DNA of 64,000 nt, taken from positions 159,349-223,348 of the forward strand of contig MNCI01003613.1 in the NCBI GenBank assembly GCA_015680685.1. The letters are read 5' to 3'. Of the stretch, positions 26,101 to 36,572 are shown piece after piece; the first letter of the stretch is position 1; the number at the start of each line of letters is the position of its first letter. The notes below the pieces were generated by a model. The model was not told the DNA's origin. It did not search any database and worked only from the letters and a program-made list of their open reading frames with translations. The DNA is from Gnetum montanum (taxonomy: Eukaryota; Streptophyta; Gnetopsida; Gnetales; Gnetaceae). The translations under genes were made by a program, and so were the position numbers.

Positions 26101-26749
26101 CATTTACAGCAGATCTATTTAAGGAACATCTGTAATAGCATCTTCATCATACCTTGTACTATATAGGCACCTTGTAGAAATTTGGATAAAGCAGTAAAGC
26201 ATGTTACTTCAGACAAGCAGAGCACAGAACATCAACATCAACTGCCAGATAAAAGAAAAAAGAGTATGAAACGTTGCATACCTCAGTGGCAAAAATAACG
26301 GCATCTTCGGCAAGAAACAAAGTCATGTGGCTTGTGAGATTGAAAGGAGCTGTAAGCCAAACTCCGGCAAGTACATTGAGTTGGCCTCCACCTTTCTTGC
26401 TTAATGTAGCAATGGTGGCCACCGCAGCTTTAAAAGCTTTGGTATTCAGAGTCTTTCCGTCTCCCACACCTCCAAAATCCGTAATATTGAACACATAAGG
26501 CCTCAGCTTCGGAATTGGTCGAGGCGGTATGTGCCTCAGATGCCTGAAGCTTTGAACTATATCCCTCTGCCAGCTAAATATGAAGATAAATCCCGTCAAC
26601 CAGAGCAAAATAAGCCATTTCCGATAAGCAGGCAAGCCCCCTCCCACGAATCTCCTTAGCCTTGATTTCTGATGCTGCAATCTGATCATCTCAGCCGAAA
26701 TCACTGGATCCGCTTTCACAGATCCGCCCGAAATTAGTGCCAAGTGCAA
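19602..26749 (-). CDS. GH28 polygalacturonase-like protein, membrane-anchored, five exons
   Basis: Exons on the minus strand: 26689-26282, 23856-23736, 20690-20445, 20363-20210, 20127-19602. All introns are GT-AG, the phases agree, and the join gives 484 residues ending at TAA. The frame is open back to 26749 but the first ATG is at 26689. Residues about 24-40 (KWLILLWLTGFIFIFSW) form one hydrophobic segment after a basic N-terminus, suggesting a type II anchor into the secretory pathway or wall. The GH28 fold follows: FNITDFGGVGDG near 67-78, WPLLPPLPSYG in exon 2, NGTIDGNGQTWW in exon 3. The catalytic acids are kept: NTD 252-254 and DD 275-276. RIK is at 341-343. The GHG His of true polygalacturonases is replaced (SSAVSIGS, Ser311), as in the plant clade of polygalacturonase-like proteins whose activity is not well defined. 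Family GH28 acts on pectin; activity here is inferred. Confidence 0.93.
20210..20363 (-). CDS. GH28 gene exon 4
   Basis: Acceptor TTTTTCCAG, donor GTAAGG. Encodes residues 259-310 with the catalytic VGDDCIAIKSG block. Introns 3 and 4 are only 81 and 82 bp, in contrast to the 2.4-kb and 3.0-kb introns 1 and 2. Confidence 0.95.
20445..20690 (-). CDS. GH28 gene exon 3
   Basis: Acceptor TTTGCAG, donor GTACGG. Encodes residues 177-259 with GTIDGNGQTWW and NAPNTDGIDP. The NTD and downstream Asp are substrate-binding and catalytic positions in GH28. Confidence 0.95.
20691..23735 (-). other. GH28 gene intron 2 (3,045 bp)
   Basis: Contains a plus-strand LINE fragment near 21660-21920 and a T-rich/TTTA microsatellite at 23460-23515. 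Remaining sequence shows nothing recognisable. Confidence 0.85.
21660..21920 (+). pseudogene. C-terminal fragment of a LINE (RTE-like) in intron 2
   Basis: Plus-strand conceptual translation reads QLRWFGHIQWSPNSASM, then KGRPKKKWDQTARKD and GVINDLAV. The L-R-W-F-G-H block followed by GRPKK-W is the C-terminal tail common in plant LINE/RTE-type reverse transcriptases. Only this 3' end is present, as expected for 5'-truncated insertions. Antisense to the host gene. Confidence 0.7.
23736..23856 (-). CDS. GH28 gene exon 2
   Basis: 121 bp between acceptor CATGTAG and donor GTTAGA. Encodes residues 137-177, including WPLLPPLPSYGHGRE and SLIHGQHLQDVVITG. These are the characteristic blocks of this polygalacturonase-like clade. 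Phase 1 at its end. Confidence 0.92.
23857..26281 (-). other. GH28 gene intron 1 (2,425 bp)
   Basis: AT-rich with no recognised domain or mobile-element terminus. A minus-strand frame at 24307-24525 has no recognisable similarity and is treated as chance. Confidence 0.8.
26282..26689 (-). CDS. GH28 gene exon 1
   Basis: Encodes residues 1-136: the anchor plus the first beta-helix turns, including GVGDGKTLNTKAF. Ends at GCCACTGAG before donor GTATGC, phase 0. The start is placed at the first ATG; the codon at 26749 that opens the frame is TTG, directly after TAA. Confidence 0.93.
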
Positions 26750-26755
26750 TTACAT
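26750..26755 (-). promoter_or_regulatory. start-stop upstream ORF (ATGTAA) of the GH28 gene
   Basis: The minus strand reads ATGTAA, ending 60 bases before the main ATG. No other ATG is present on that strand from here to about 26930. The AUGUAA minimal ORF is known from the Arabidopsis boric acid channel gene NIP5;1, where it gives boron-dependent ribosome stalling. That it lies in the transcript here is inference. Confidence 0.4.
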
Positions 26756-27330
26756 CGCAACGGACTTGCTCCAATAGGATTAAAAGATGTTTCCGCCTGC
26801 GCTGGCAAACGAAGGTTCTAAGAGACTTTGTCCTGGAGCTTCAGAGTGGAGACAACAGAAACTAATAATGAAACCTTATCACTTGAAAGGACTCAACCCT
26901 ACAATACGTTATCGGCTTATCGCAAAACGGAACCATGAAATCTTATCATTCAAAGGTCCTTGAACCATACAATAACTTAGGCAAAACTGAACCACAAAAC
27001 GTGCAACTTCGTAAATGACAAAATATAATGCAGAGGTCACGCACCCAGAGCGCAAAGATAACAGTAAAATTTCAACTTGAATGAAGCTCAGGACACAGAA
27101 TTGGCCCCTGTCTGCTTTGAATTTTAGATGAATGGCAGATACGTTCGCCGTGGCGACGATCCAGACAAAAGACATGCTGAAAACACTTACCGTTACACAG
27201 ACACTGGATTTAAAACTCGCTGAAACTTCGAACGGAGTACAGAAAACAGAACAAGTTCGAACGGAATCCTTCGGCGAACAGAATTTCGCTTTACTTCCAC
27301 GTGCTTGCGGATACCGACAATGATTTTGGA
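26756..27330 (-). promoter_or_regulatory. putative promoter region of the GH28 gene
   Basis: About 575 bases upstream of the start-stop element. A CCTATTGG CAAT-like word lies near 26770-26780 and a weak ATTATATTTT word near 27020-27035, both on the minus strand. Base composition is more mixed (more CpG) than the transposon regions. No exon was recognised. Confidence 0.3.
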
Positions 27331-27777
27331 TCAGTCACTTAACGACTTCTAGCTTTTGTGATTGCATTTTGTTTCCAACCCATAAACTAATGAAGCACAC
27401 ATTTTCGTATTTTGTTGTCTTTAGATTAATGGGCTAGATTTGAAAGGGGTAGGGATTTGGAAGGATGCAATGCAATCATGATAGGAATAAATATTCTGTC
27501 ACATTCGGGGGTTTGTCCAATTAGATTAGGGCCCCATTTTTTAGCTGTCTATGCACATGCATAATGTACAAAACACACAACCTTTTTTTGGTGTGGAAGT
27601 AGTGTTGTCGCTTTGTGGTGGGATCCTTTCTAGGCTACCAACCCCAAATTGCCTTGCCTTAGAAAAAGAAGGGAAAAAAATTTATATCATATTTTTTTTT
27701 TACTTTTTAATTATTACTTTGTTCCTTATTTATTTTTTGGTATTTCTTTCAAATTGATTCTTTTCAAAAGGGTTATA

Positions 27778-28060
27778 ACTAGCTTAGATATACATATATA
27801 TATATCTCTCTCTTTCTATCAATTGGCCCATATGATTTTAAATAAGATGATTTAAACCAAGCTTGACAATTGGACGAGGTAACATGATATCTAAAAATGG
27901 AATCACTCGTCCATCCTCTATTTTTTTACCCCTTTCTCAATTTAGTTTTATCCTCTCGGGTTAAGTTTGTTCTGTCTTTATTTGTTCATGGCATTTTAAA
28001 AAAATAAATCTCTTGCATAACTAACAACTCAAAAATGCCATTGTAACGAACCACTTCTTC
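27778..28060 (+). repeat. foldback/MITE family, single arm, copy 1
   Basis: Starts ACTAGCTT, an AT-rich tract, then CATATGATTTTAAATAAGATG, AAAAATGGAATCACTCG and ATAAATCTCTTGCATAA. It matches the left arm of 41366-41800. No inverted second arm is present. Confidence 0.75.
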
Positions 28061-28279
28061 TTGAGTTTTTGCGTTAATGATTGCAATAGTCTTTTTGTGT
28101 GTTTGTGTGCATGTTTTGTTAACAAGTTGTGTGTGTGCTTTGGTGGAAAAGGCTAATTGGAATAGTAATAAATTTGTTGATCATATTTTTATATGTATTA
28201 TGATTAAATGTTTAAATACTTTATGCATAAGAAATATGATTTAAAATACATGCTGGAAATGTTTTAGAACTAGCTTAAA

Positions 28280-28490
28280 ATTGGGTGAGATGATTTAAAA
28301 AAAAAATGATGTTAACGAAGCCCAACTACGGGACAAGATAACAAGATAATTAAAAATGGAATCACTCATCCCTCTATTTCTCTACCACTTACGTAATTTA
28401 GTTTTACCCTATCAATAAAGTTTGCTCTTTCTTTGTTTGCTCATGGTGTTTTTGAGAAATAAATCTCTTGCATAAATAATGTAGATAGTT
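28280..28490 (+). repeat. foldback/MITE family, single arm, copy 2
   Basis: Same orientation as copy 1 and starts inside the arm: ATGTTAACGAAGCCCAAC, AAAAATGGAATCACTCATCC, TTGCTCATGGTGTTTTTGAG, AAATCTCTTGCATAAATAA. The AT-rich terminus is missing. Confidence 0.75.
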
Positions 28491-28580
28491 TTTTGCCATT
28501 TCCATTGCGTTGCCATTGCCATCACGTTGCCCTGTTCCCATTTCCGCAACCTGATTTTTTGCCATTTCCATTTCCGGTAA
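28487..28580. repeat. short GCCATTTCC/GCCATTGCC tandem tract
   Basis: Degenerate repeats of about 12 bases: TTGCCATTTCCATTGCG, TTGCCATTGCC, CATTTCCATTTCCGG. They directly abut the stop of the phosphatase relic, as if the repeat replaced the downstream coding sequence. Confidence 0.7.
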
Positions 28581-28724
28581 CTATGCCTCAAATACATTAG
28601 CAAGGCCAAACTTCTCCATGACAAACTGGTCACAGTCACAGTCAATTAATGTGAGATCAAAATTAAACACAATAATTGTGTTGTTGCCTAGTCCTGCCTC
28701 TGGATCTCCATGTTTGTTTTCCAT
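28581..28724 (-). pseudogene. N-terminal fragment of a PHOSPHO1/PPsPase-like HAD phosphatase
   Basis: From ATG at 28724 the frame gives 47 residues, including IIVFNFDLTLIDCDCDQF and EKFGLANVFEA, then TAG. Plant inorganic pyrophosphatase/phosphocholine-phosphatase-like HAD proteins begin with a hydrophobic strand plus DxDxT and continue for about 200 more residues. Here the nucleophile Asp is Asn (N21 in N-F-D-L-T) and everything after the first block is missing. The frame is open upstream of the ATG to 28850 with no family resemblance. Downstream lies a GGAAATGGCAA-type tandem tract. Called a relic: truncated and with the catalytic residue lost. Confidence 0.7.
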
Positions 28725-28861
28725 TGCCAGAGAGGGAGACAGGAAGAAGCATATAGCACGAGAAAGATAAAGGGTAAGCAGAGAATGAAGCTTTCTGCTT
28801 TCATCAGAGAGATTTATAGCAACAAAATTGCAGCATACATGCTTCCCCAAATAAGAAAGTA

Positions 28862-31406
28862 ATGATCAGAATATTGCTCATTATTGTTGATAGTTGGATA
28901 CATGCATCTGGTTCCTTTTGCATAATGCACTGGTTGTGGTGCTGCACAATATCTGTAACAGTATCTCAATGTTTCAGCGCTTCCCGGCTAATTTTATTAT
29001 GTCTGACGTACATCATAATGTCATTGGTGTTGATTGCTATAGTGGGTTCTTCTCTTTCATTACGTGGACGGCACAATGGAGGACAGAATACCCATTTTTA
29101 TCGTAGAAGCCATACACAATGGAATCCATGAGGTTGCTCACAAGCTCCTGGTATTCTTGAGCAATCGTTGAAATGAGATTACAAGCTAATTAATCATGCT
29201 TTTGTCAAGGCCAATATGAAGATCAGGCCGTGATATATTGTTTAATGTTAAACAAGGATTTTTAATTAAAATTGAGCCTATCAATATAGTATTAAACCAG
29301 TTCAGTTTCAACAATCTTAAACTGTTAATTAAATCTATATCAAAAGTGTATATGAAGAAGGAACTTGGTTGAGTTACGAAATGATTAGATTAAGGTGAGA
29401 TTTCATCATCTAAGTTCCACCGTTCGTTCATCCATCCATCCATCAATCCTAGCAAGCTGATCACACCTTCCACGTTGGTTAACATTGGGCAGATTCATAT
29501 CTTTGGCGTACACAGAATGGCAAGCATGCATCGTTGATCATGCCTTTGTTTTTGGGATCTGTTGCTCAACTGCTACAGCCCCTCAGAAAAGCTAATCTTG
29601 ATTGATTTGTTTTTTTTGTTTTTTGCGCCTACAGCAGAGGCCAAGCTTTCTATTCAATTCCGACACGTGCCAGACAGCACTGCCATGGCTTTACTGTGTC
29701 GATAAGAAGATTCCAAGATGAAGGTGCCAGCTGTCCAATCGAAAATTAATGTTTTAATTTGCACTTAATTGGAGGTACTTTATGAGAGAATTTTCCTATT
29801 TTTTAAGTAGGACGCATGGAGTTAACATGCTTTGATCCCAATATGGCATATATTTCCAGAAGATTCTAATTTACTCATAAACAAAAGAAAACTTTAGAGA
29901 TAGGAATGCATTAAACGAGAGAGCCCTCTATCTTAATCTTTCTTTTAAGTAATCTGCATTCTTTACAAGGCAATCATTCATTAAATCGTTTGTAAATTCT
30001 TAGGGATCTGCTGGCCTTTTTCCTGAATTATTGTAATCAATTTATTATACTTTCATAACTGTAGCTTTCAAAAAAGCTATTGTTATCATTTAAAATTCTT
30101 ATTTGGAACATGTACGTGTTAATTCATGATTGAGAATAATACATATAGTTCAAGAAATTCAAGATAGAGATTGATTTTAAAAAAGCCATTGTTCAATCAA
30201 TAATAATCAATTTTCTGTGATGTAGATGGTTGTGAAGAATGCTCTTCTTTCATGAAACTCTAACCACTATCATTCTAGGAATAAAGATAACAACAATCAA
30301 ACAAATGAGTCCTAATCACACTTGCAATGATGGTTACGAATTAAAAATATTTTAAAAATAAATATAGAAATAAAAAACATAATAACTAATTGCAAATCTT
30401 TCATTTGTTTAATAAAGCAACTCTACTTTTACTTAAATTTTTTTCTTTTTTAAGTTAAATATGAAAAATTTAACATCTTTTGGACTTTGCAAAAGTTTGT
30501 TGCTAAAATTCATAGGGTTACAATATATTTTTAAAACAAATAATTCTTATTTAGTGGCCAAACTATTATATAAATTTTAAAATTATACTTATATTAAAAA
30601 TAATCATATCACCCTTTTCTTTTATTATACCATGTAAAATAAATTTTTCACATTTATTATGTTGCAATAGTGAAGTAAAATTTATTCCTTGATTCTCTCT
30701 CTCATTGAATCTCCAATCAAGAAATTTGTAATTGGTTGTTTCTTTGATATGTTTAAGTCAATAAAATTGATGAGATGTAACCAATAAATTGTTGGTCACT
30801 TATATTCAATTAGGCTAATCATTATCCTTACTTGTAAGGCACTTATATTCAGTTATACTAATCATTATCCTTACCTATCAAAGTTAACTCATTGAACACC
30901 TAAAATTATAGGGCATAACGCTATTTAAAAGAAAGGGATAGAGATAATAGATGTAGCAAGAAATTCACTTCTCAATAAGAATACAATCTCCCCACTTTTC
31001 CATGGTTGTTACCCTTCACATTAAGGGGGGTTTCCATGTAAATCTGTCCCTCATTTCATGTTTGTCTTTTGTCAACAATTGCATGAGTGAATTTATTTTT
31101 TAATTTTAGGTTTTAAGCACAAGTGCTATTAGAGAAAGGTTTATTGTAGATTGTTGGTCATGTATTGAATATAGTAGACAAAGTATAGATTTAAAAGCTT
31201 ATGGGTTTCTATTGGTAGATTTGGAAAATTCTAATGATAGATATTCTATATTAGAAGGAATGTGAAGTTCTCGTTGTAGAGTAGACAAAAGAAAAGCCTC
31301 AAAACATGTCCCAAGAAAAGTAAGATTAAAAAGCTTTGTCTTTGATTAGAACTTACTTGTCTAATGAAATTTTGTACACAATTGTTAAGGAGAGTACAAT
31401 AGAAGG
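28862..31406. other. unassigned intergenic sequence
   Basis: Contains a CCATC microsatellite (29430-29450) and a tandem duplication at 30790-30880. A possible old coding trace at 28990-29170 is not secure. Otherwise AT-rich with no domain recognised. Confidence 0.5.
30793..30880. repeat. short tandem duplication (about 43 bp, two copies)
   Basis: The unit CACTTATATTCARTTA followed by CTAATCATTATCCTTAC occurs twice, head to tail. Confidence 0.75.
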
Positions 31407-32352
31407 TGATGAGAGGTAGGTACCCCTATGCCCAACCATATGAATTATAAGCGTTTATGCACAATCTTGTCAAATTCCATAGATGGGACTAGTTGTGGCA
31501 TTGAGATTGTTAAGCATTGATCATAGGATGTTGTTTGCTCACTTGGACTAGTGGTAGCTTTGTCATGTATGGTTTAGTTCAAAGTGAGGCATATGATAAT
31601 TTATGTTGTTAGGCCCATTTTACTCCTAGAAATAAACATAATTAGAAATGAAATTTAGTCCTAAGTCTAAGTAACGATAGTAAGGTAAATCTACTCTAGC
31701 CTAGAGCGATGAGCATTTGGTCTTGGCTTACCATACATGTCTTGGGCTCATGTAATCGTTACTGGGTTACCAAGCCTTATGCTACTGGGCGAACAAAGCT
31801 GTAACACTACTACTATTACCAAACAATTACACTTAAATGCTCAAAACTAGTTGTGCTCATTCTGCTTTACTAATAAATAAGTAAAGTAAAATACTTCGAA
31901 ATGTAAATGATTATCTAGAAAGCAGTAAAAACTATGCTAAGTAAAATTAAAAAACTAAGTGGATGCTGCAACGATGAAAAGTAATCTCGATCTTTATTTT
32001 TAGACATGAACTGTGCTCAAGTACACTTCACTCAAATAAAGATTTTGTACAATTGTTCAACACCAAACTATAGGCATTCACTTTGTTGCTAAAACTACGT
32101 AACAAAACTACAAGAATCCACCTAAGGGTGGAATGAAAGTTCTTTGGATCATGCACCCAAGTTCTATATTTATAGGTAGGCATGCATCCCACAATATCAT
32201 TTATATGATAATGTATCATGTGATATGATATTGAATCTATGACATCGTAAATAAGATATCGTAACTACGGTATTGTTGGTGGACAAAAATTGACTTTTTT
32301 GTCAAACAAATGCAATATAGCATCAGCAATATCATAGCCAACTAATGATTCA
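31407..32352 (-). repeat. solo LTR of family A, minus orientation
   Basis: The plus strand starts TGATGAGAGGTAGGTACCCC and ends AATGATTCA. On the minus strand a palindrome-rich GATATTG/GATATCG array (32185-32275) precedes CCTATAAATATAG (TATA, 32164-32176), the same plan as LTR A at 1719. No internal region lies on either side. GAAGG occurs at both edges (31402-31406 and 32355-32359), a possible 5-bp target duplication if the right edge is two bases further out. Confidence 0.65.
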
Positions 32353-32353
32353 T

Positions 32354-33430
32354 TGAAGGCTTATGGAAAAAGTTAATCAAGCTTTATTAACAACCATTAA
32401 AAGCAAACAAAGTTTATCAAATAAGGAGATTATTTAAGTTGAACATGAAAGAGAATATATAGTGGCTTAGCACCTCTTTAAATTGAACAATTATTTTTCA
32501 TAGCTAAAAGCATTAAAGGTAGTGTTGGATGATGAAGTTAAATCATTTTTTAGTCTCTTTTCTTTCAAATAGTTAGGAAATAATAGTTATGACAATTAGT
32601 GTAACATTACTAGATTTTAATACTACTGCGGTAGTCTTTGTGGGTGTTGAAAAGAAAAAAGGCAACCTTGCAATCAATATCATTTGGAGGAGATGCTTTA
32701 AATATTGAAAATAGAGGAAGTTCATAATAATAAGCAAGTTAAGGTAGAGATGATACTAGAAGTAAGAGTAGGTCATGTTCACAAAGCAAACAAAGAGGTT
32801 TTTGGTATTGTCACAAGCCTAGGTAGTTGAGAAGAAATTGTTGTATTCTAAATGGGGAAAAAAGCAAAGAAAAGGTGGCTACTTCTCAAGAATCATCAAG
32901 TAACCAAAATAATGGTGAAGTTCATGTAACTTTGATTACTCTTAATAATACTTTGTGTGAAAGTGAGTTTTATCAATATGATGAATGGATGATGGATTTT
33001 GGAGCATCATTTCATGTATGATCATATAAGGAATATTTTAGGTCATGTATAGAAGTTGAAAATACTTATGTTTAGTTGGGTAATGAACATGAATGTCCAA
33101 TCAAAGGTATTGGTGATGTGTTGACATAGAAGGAAGATGGAAGATAATTAACTCTTCAAAATATTAGGTATGTACCTAATTTAAAAAGAAATTTGATTTC
33201 AATAGGATAGTTAGATGTTCCTAATTTTAAAACTATATTAGAAGAGGGTGATTGGAATATCATAAAAGGAATCATGACTATCCTAAAAGAAGAGAAAATA
33301 AGCTCTTTATGTAATAGTGTTGCCTCTTTGAAACATCTTTTGACACCACCTAAGAGTCCCAAAATAACAACAAGGGAAAGCAAACTTAATGTGGACTATG
33401 CCTCAAAGCTTATAGTACCTACAAGTAGAT
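32354..33430 (+). pseudogene. Ty1/copia gag-protease relic
   Basis: Plus-strand conceptual translation: a decayed zinc knuckle FWYCHKP then LRRNC (32795-32850), a protease block WMMDFGASFHV (32985-33020; D-F-G-A-S for D-S-G-A-S), SYKEYF, then VPNLKRNLISIG (33170-33210) and a following segment TILEEGDWNIIKGIMTIL. This is the order of the copia gag end, protease and pre-integrase region. Stops interrupt it, and integrase and RT are absent because other elements follow. Confidence 0.8.
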
Positions 33431-33516
33431 CATAGGAGCACACAACTTGTTAGTCAAAGGTTAAAGGCACATCAGATATGCCATAAGTAAATGAATATGA
33501 AACTAGATAATGAGAT

Positions 33517-33825
33517 GTACACACCCATACAAGCGTGCATACACACACATGATACAGGTTCCCTTAGAAAGCTAAGATGCATTCCTACTCTAAAACATCC
33601 AAGCCTCACTATGAAGAGAACGGTAGTGGCTCAAACTAGGAAGGTGAAGCCTTCCCAACAAGCCTACATATCCTTATGACAAGGTTCACAAAGGAATCAA
33701 AGCCCATGTATTACTATAGCGATGGTTAAGATAGCATAGAACTCGATAGGATCTCCACACTCCTCTAGCCCCCATTCTGGAGGGAAAAAACCTTTGATCC
33801 ACTAACAAGGCATGTTTTCCTACAC
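33517..33825 (-). repeat. 3' LTR fragment of a minus-strand Ty3/gypsy element
   Basis: On the minus strand a purine tract (AAGTGGGGAAGAG, 33826-33838) precedes TGTAGGAAAACATGCC, a normal LTR start. The outer edge near 33517 is approximate. The tract lies at the end of pol-like sequence reading GAGGACATCACTTC, a common ending in this class of elements. Confidence 0.5.
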
Positions 33826-33838
33826 TCTTCCCCACTTG

Positions 33839-36570
33839 AAAGAAGTGATGTCCTCAAAGTGTATGCTTTCTCAAACATGGAGAGTCTTAATAAATATCAA
33901 GGCACTTTGAAAAACTAGAAGCACTCTTAACAATTATAGACATGAAGGTCCAATAACTAGGATTCTTCAACCATAAAGCACAAACTATTAAACCCAACCT
34001 ATCATCCAACAAAGGCTTAAAGAAGTTTACACAATGCAAGTTTAGGAAGAAAAGGTTTATCATGTTTCATGAAAATTGTACCAAAGTTTCTACCTAGAAC
34101 CAAATTTTCTTACCTAGCATGCAAGTCGATCCTTCTATGAACAAAGGGATGCTACTTTGTACCTTGGGGGAACCACTCCCCATGCTTAGTAATAGTCTTT
34201 CACTAGTATGTTTAAGGATATTGGAATTCTAGCCTCATTGTGGCATCACCAAACTCCTTAACCAAAAGAAAAGACATACTAATTTCTTGCCTCTTAGAAG
34301 TGATCCATCTTGAATTGACTTTAGCACCTTCCAACTTGTCATTCATTCACCAATAATTTTTTAAGGCTATATTATAACTCCCATCAAGAAGTGGCTACCT
34401 CTAGTTAACCATCTCTATGCATCCATAAGGGTAAATCAATGTGATTCTTTGCATAAAATTTCATAATGAAATATTTCTTATTCCTAAGAGCTTGCTACTC
34501 CTTCCAAGCATCCTCCTCCAAGGATGTGCCCTAATATGTACCAAGAATTCAACCTTTTGATTTGGAATGTAACCTATGATGTGCAAGATGATGACAAAAT
34601 CAATTTTTTGATCCTTAACTACCTCAATGTTTGGAGGTTCCATGGACCTCAATGTTGTTGGATTAGTCTCCCCTAAATTAAAATTTTTGAGGATTAAAAC
34701 ATGGAACATAGTGTGATATTTGGCTAGATATGCTAGTAGCTACAATTTGTATGCAACTAGGTTAACATGAGTAAGCACCTTAAAAGGTCCATCATAATGC
34801 CTAAAGAACTTTTGGCTAGCTCCCTTCTTTGGTCTTATCTACTCATAATCCATCTTCAACAAAGTCCACTTGCTAATAGCAAACTTTAATGATTTCCTCC
34901 TATTGTCTACATGCTTTTTTATGTGATGGATAAATTTCTGCAAGTATAACCTCATAACAATCCATCTTCAACAAAGTCCACTTGCTAATAGCAAACTCTA
35001 ATGGTTTCCTCCTACTATCTACATGCTTTTTTATGTGATGGCTAAATTTTTGCAAGTATAACCTCATAACTTGGATACGATCCATCCAAGATCTGATGAA
35101 TTCATCCATTGAATGATTGAAACCTTAATGTGAGGATTCCACTAATTGAAAGATTGATGGTTACCTTTCCAAGACTAACTGTACCAAAGAGAATCCTATG
35201 GCTAAGGACTTCTAAATGTTGTAGTTGAATTGAACCATAGGTAGTATAGCTAGCTAATTCATCTAATCGAATTGGATAAAGTATCTCAAATGCTCATCCA
35301 CAACTCTATTGACTGGTTGTATCTACCCATCTATTTGTAGATGGTACCTTGAGGACATCCATAGTTTCACCCCTAATATTTTGAATAACTTTCGCCAAAA
35401 ATCATCCATGAAATGGAAGCTACAATAAGAGATAATGCTTGAAGACAACCCAAAGTAGCACATGATGTTCTTAAAGAACAAGAATGCCACATCCTCAACC
35501 ATGTAAGAAGTAGAGCATAGGATGAAGATGATACACTTTGAAAACTTATTCGCAACTACAAGGATGTTGGGAAGTCCCTATACTGTTGGAAGTCCTATGA
35601 TAAAATCCATGGAGATGGTCATTCATAGCTCTATAATTTCTAAAGGGTGAAATAGGCCTCCTATTTTCTCATTATAACTTTCATCCTACTAACAAATCAA
35701 ACAACTCCACACAAAATTTGTCACATAAAACCCTAATTTAGGTTCATATAAACTTTAGTTCACCAATGCTACTATTCATTGGTGTCTTAAATGATGCACC
35801 TAGAAAGTGTTGTGGAATTCATGAATGATTTGATAATGCAATGCATCCCAATCAAGAACATAAATATGATTATACTTAAATATGAGTAGAACATTAACTT
35901 CACTAGAATTTGAGCCACCATCTTCATGAAGTAGCTACAGCAACTCTTGAGAATGCTGATCATGATGCAATCCATCCTTAATATCTACTAGAGTTTATGG
36001 TCAACCATAACCCAAGAGTTATTGGGTTTCCAAACAACTTTCATCGAGTGTACTTGAGGATATCTACTTCAAGCAGCTGCTACAACATTCTTTCTTTCTA
36101 GTCGATAGACATACTGAAGATTGAACTCTTATAATAGGTCTAATCATTGAGCTTGCTTCAACTTCCACTTGGATTCATTGAGAAGGTAGCTTATGGTAGT
36201 GTTGTTAGTTTTGACCACCACAAGAGCACCAATAAGATAGTGTTACCATGTATGAAGATAATGCGCAATGGTGAATTTTCATTTTCATGCATCGACCATA
36301 ACTTCTTAGTCTAATTTTATTTCTTGGACTCAAAATGCCATTGGATGATTATGTTGTAAAAGAATCCTACTAATTGCCTCATTTGAAGCATCTATATGAA
36401 CTTCAAATGGTATTGAGAAGCTAGAAAGGACCAACATGAACAGAGTTAAGAGGATCATATTGAAAGCTTCATAAAATTAGCTACTCCAATTTTAGGAAAC
36501 GTCCTTCTTTTGCAAGTTAGTTAAGGCTACTATCACTTCAAAGAATCCCTAAACAAACTTTTTATAATAA
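33839..36570 (-). pseudogene. truncated Ty3/gypsy pol (RNase H-integrase-chromo-like end), minus strand
   Basis: From right to left on the minus strand. RNase H: SIPFEVHIDASNEAISRILLQ and ALVVVKTNN near 36060-36480. Integrase: SMDFIIGLPTV, NILVVANKFSKC and FLFFKNIMCYFG, then YHLQIDG near 35320-35620. Integrase C-terminus: KFFRHYDGPFKVLT near 34760-34850. A chromo-like tail includes DFVIILHIIGYIP, 34461-34709. RT and gag are missing: the element stops at 36570 where an LTR-like block begins. Stops are present. A 112-bp tandem duplication sits in the integrase C-terminal part. Confidence 0.8.
34847..35070. repeat. 112-bp tandem duplication inside integrase relic
   Basis: 34847-34958 and 34959-35070 are nearly identical, both starting AATCCATCTTCAACAAAGTC. 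112 is not a multiple of three, so the duplication itself shifts the frame. Confidence 0.9.
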
Positions 36571-36572
36571 CT

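Noticed and set aside
26690-26749. GH28 start 20 codons upstream at 26749
   Set aside because: The codon there is TTG directly after an in-frame TAA; the first ATG is at 26689, so the protein is taken as 484 residues.
28990-29170. Minus-strand trace DKNGYSVLHCAVHV resembling an ankyrin repeat
   Set aside because: Only one repeat-like segment, with stops around it; too little to call a gene relic.
31402-32359. GAAGG as target duplication of the solo LTR
   Set aside because: The right copy lies two bases beyond the best LTR end; five bases can match by chance. Kept only as a possibility.
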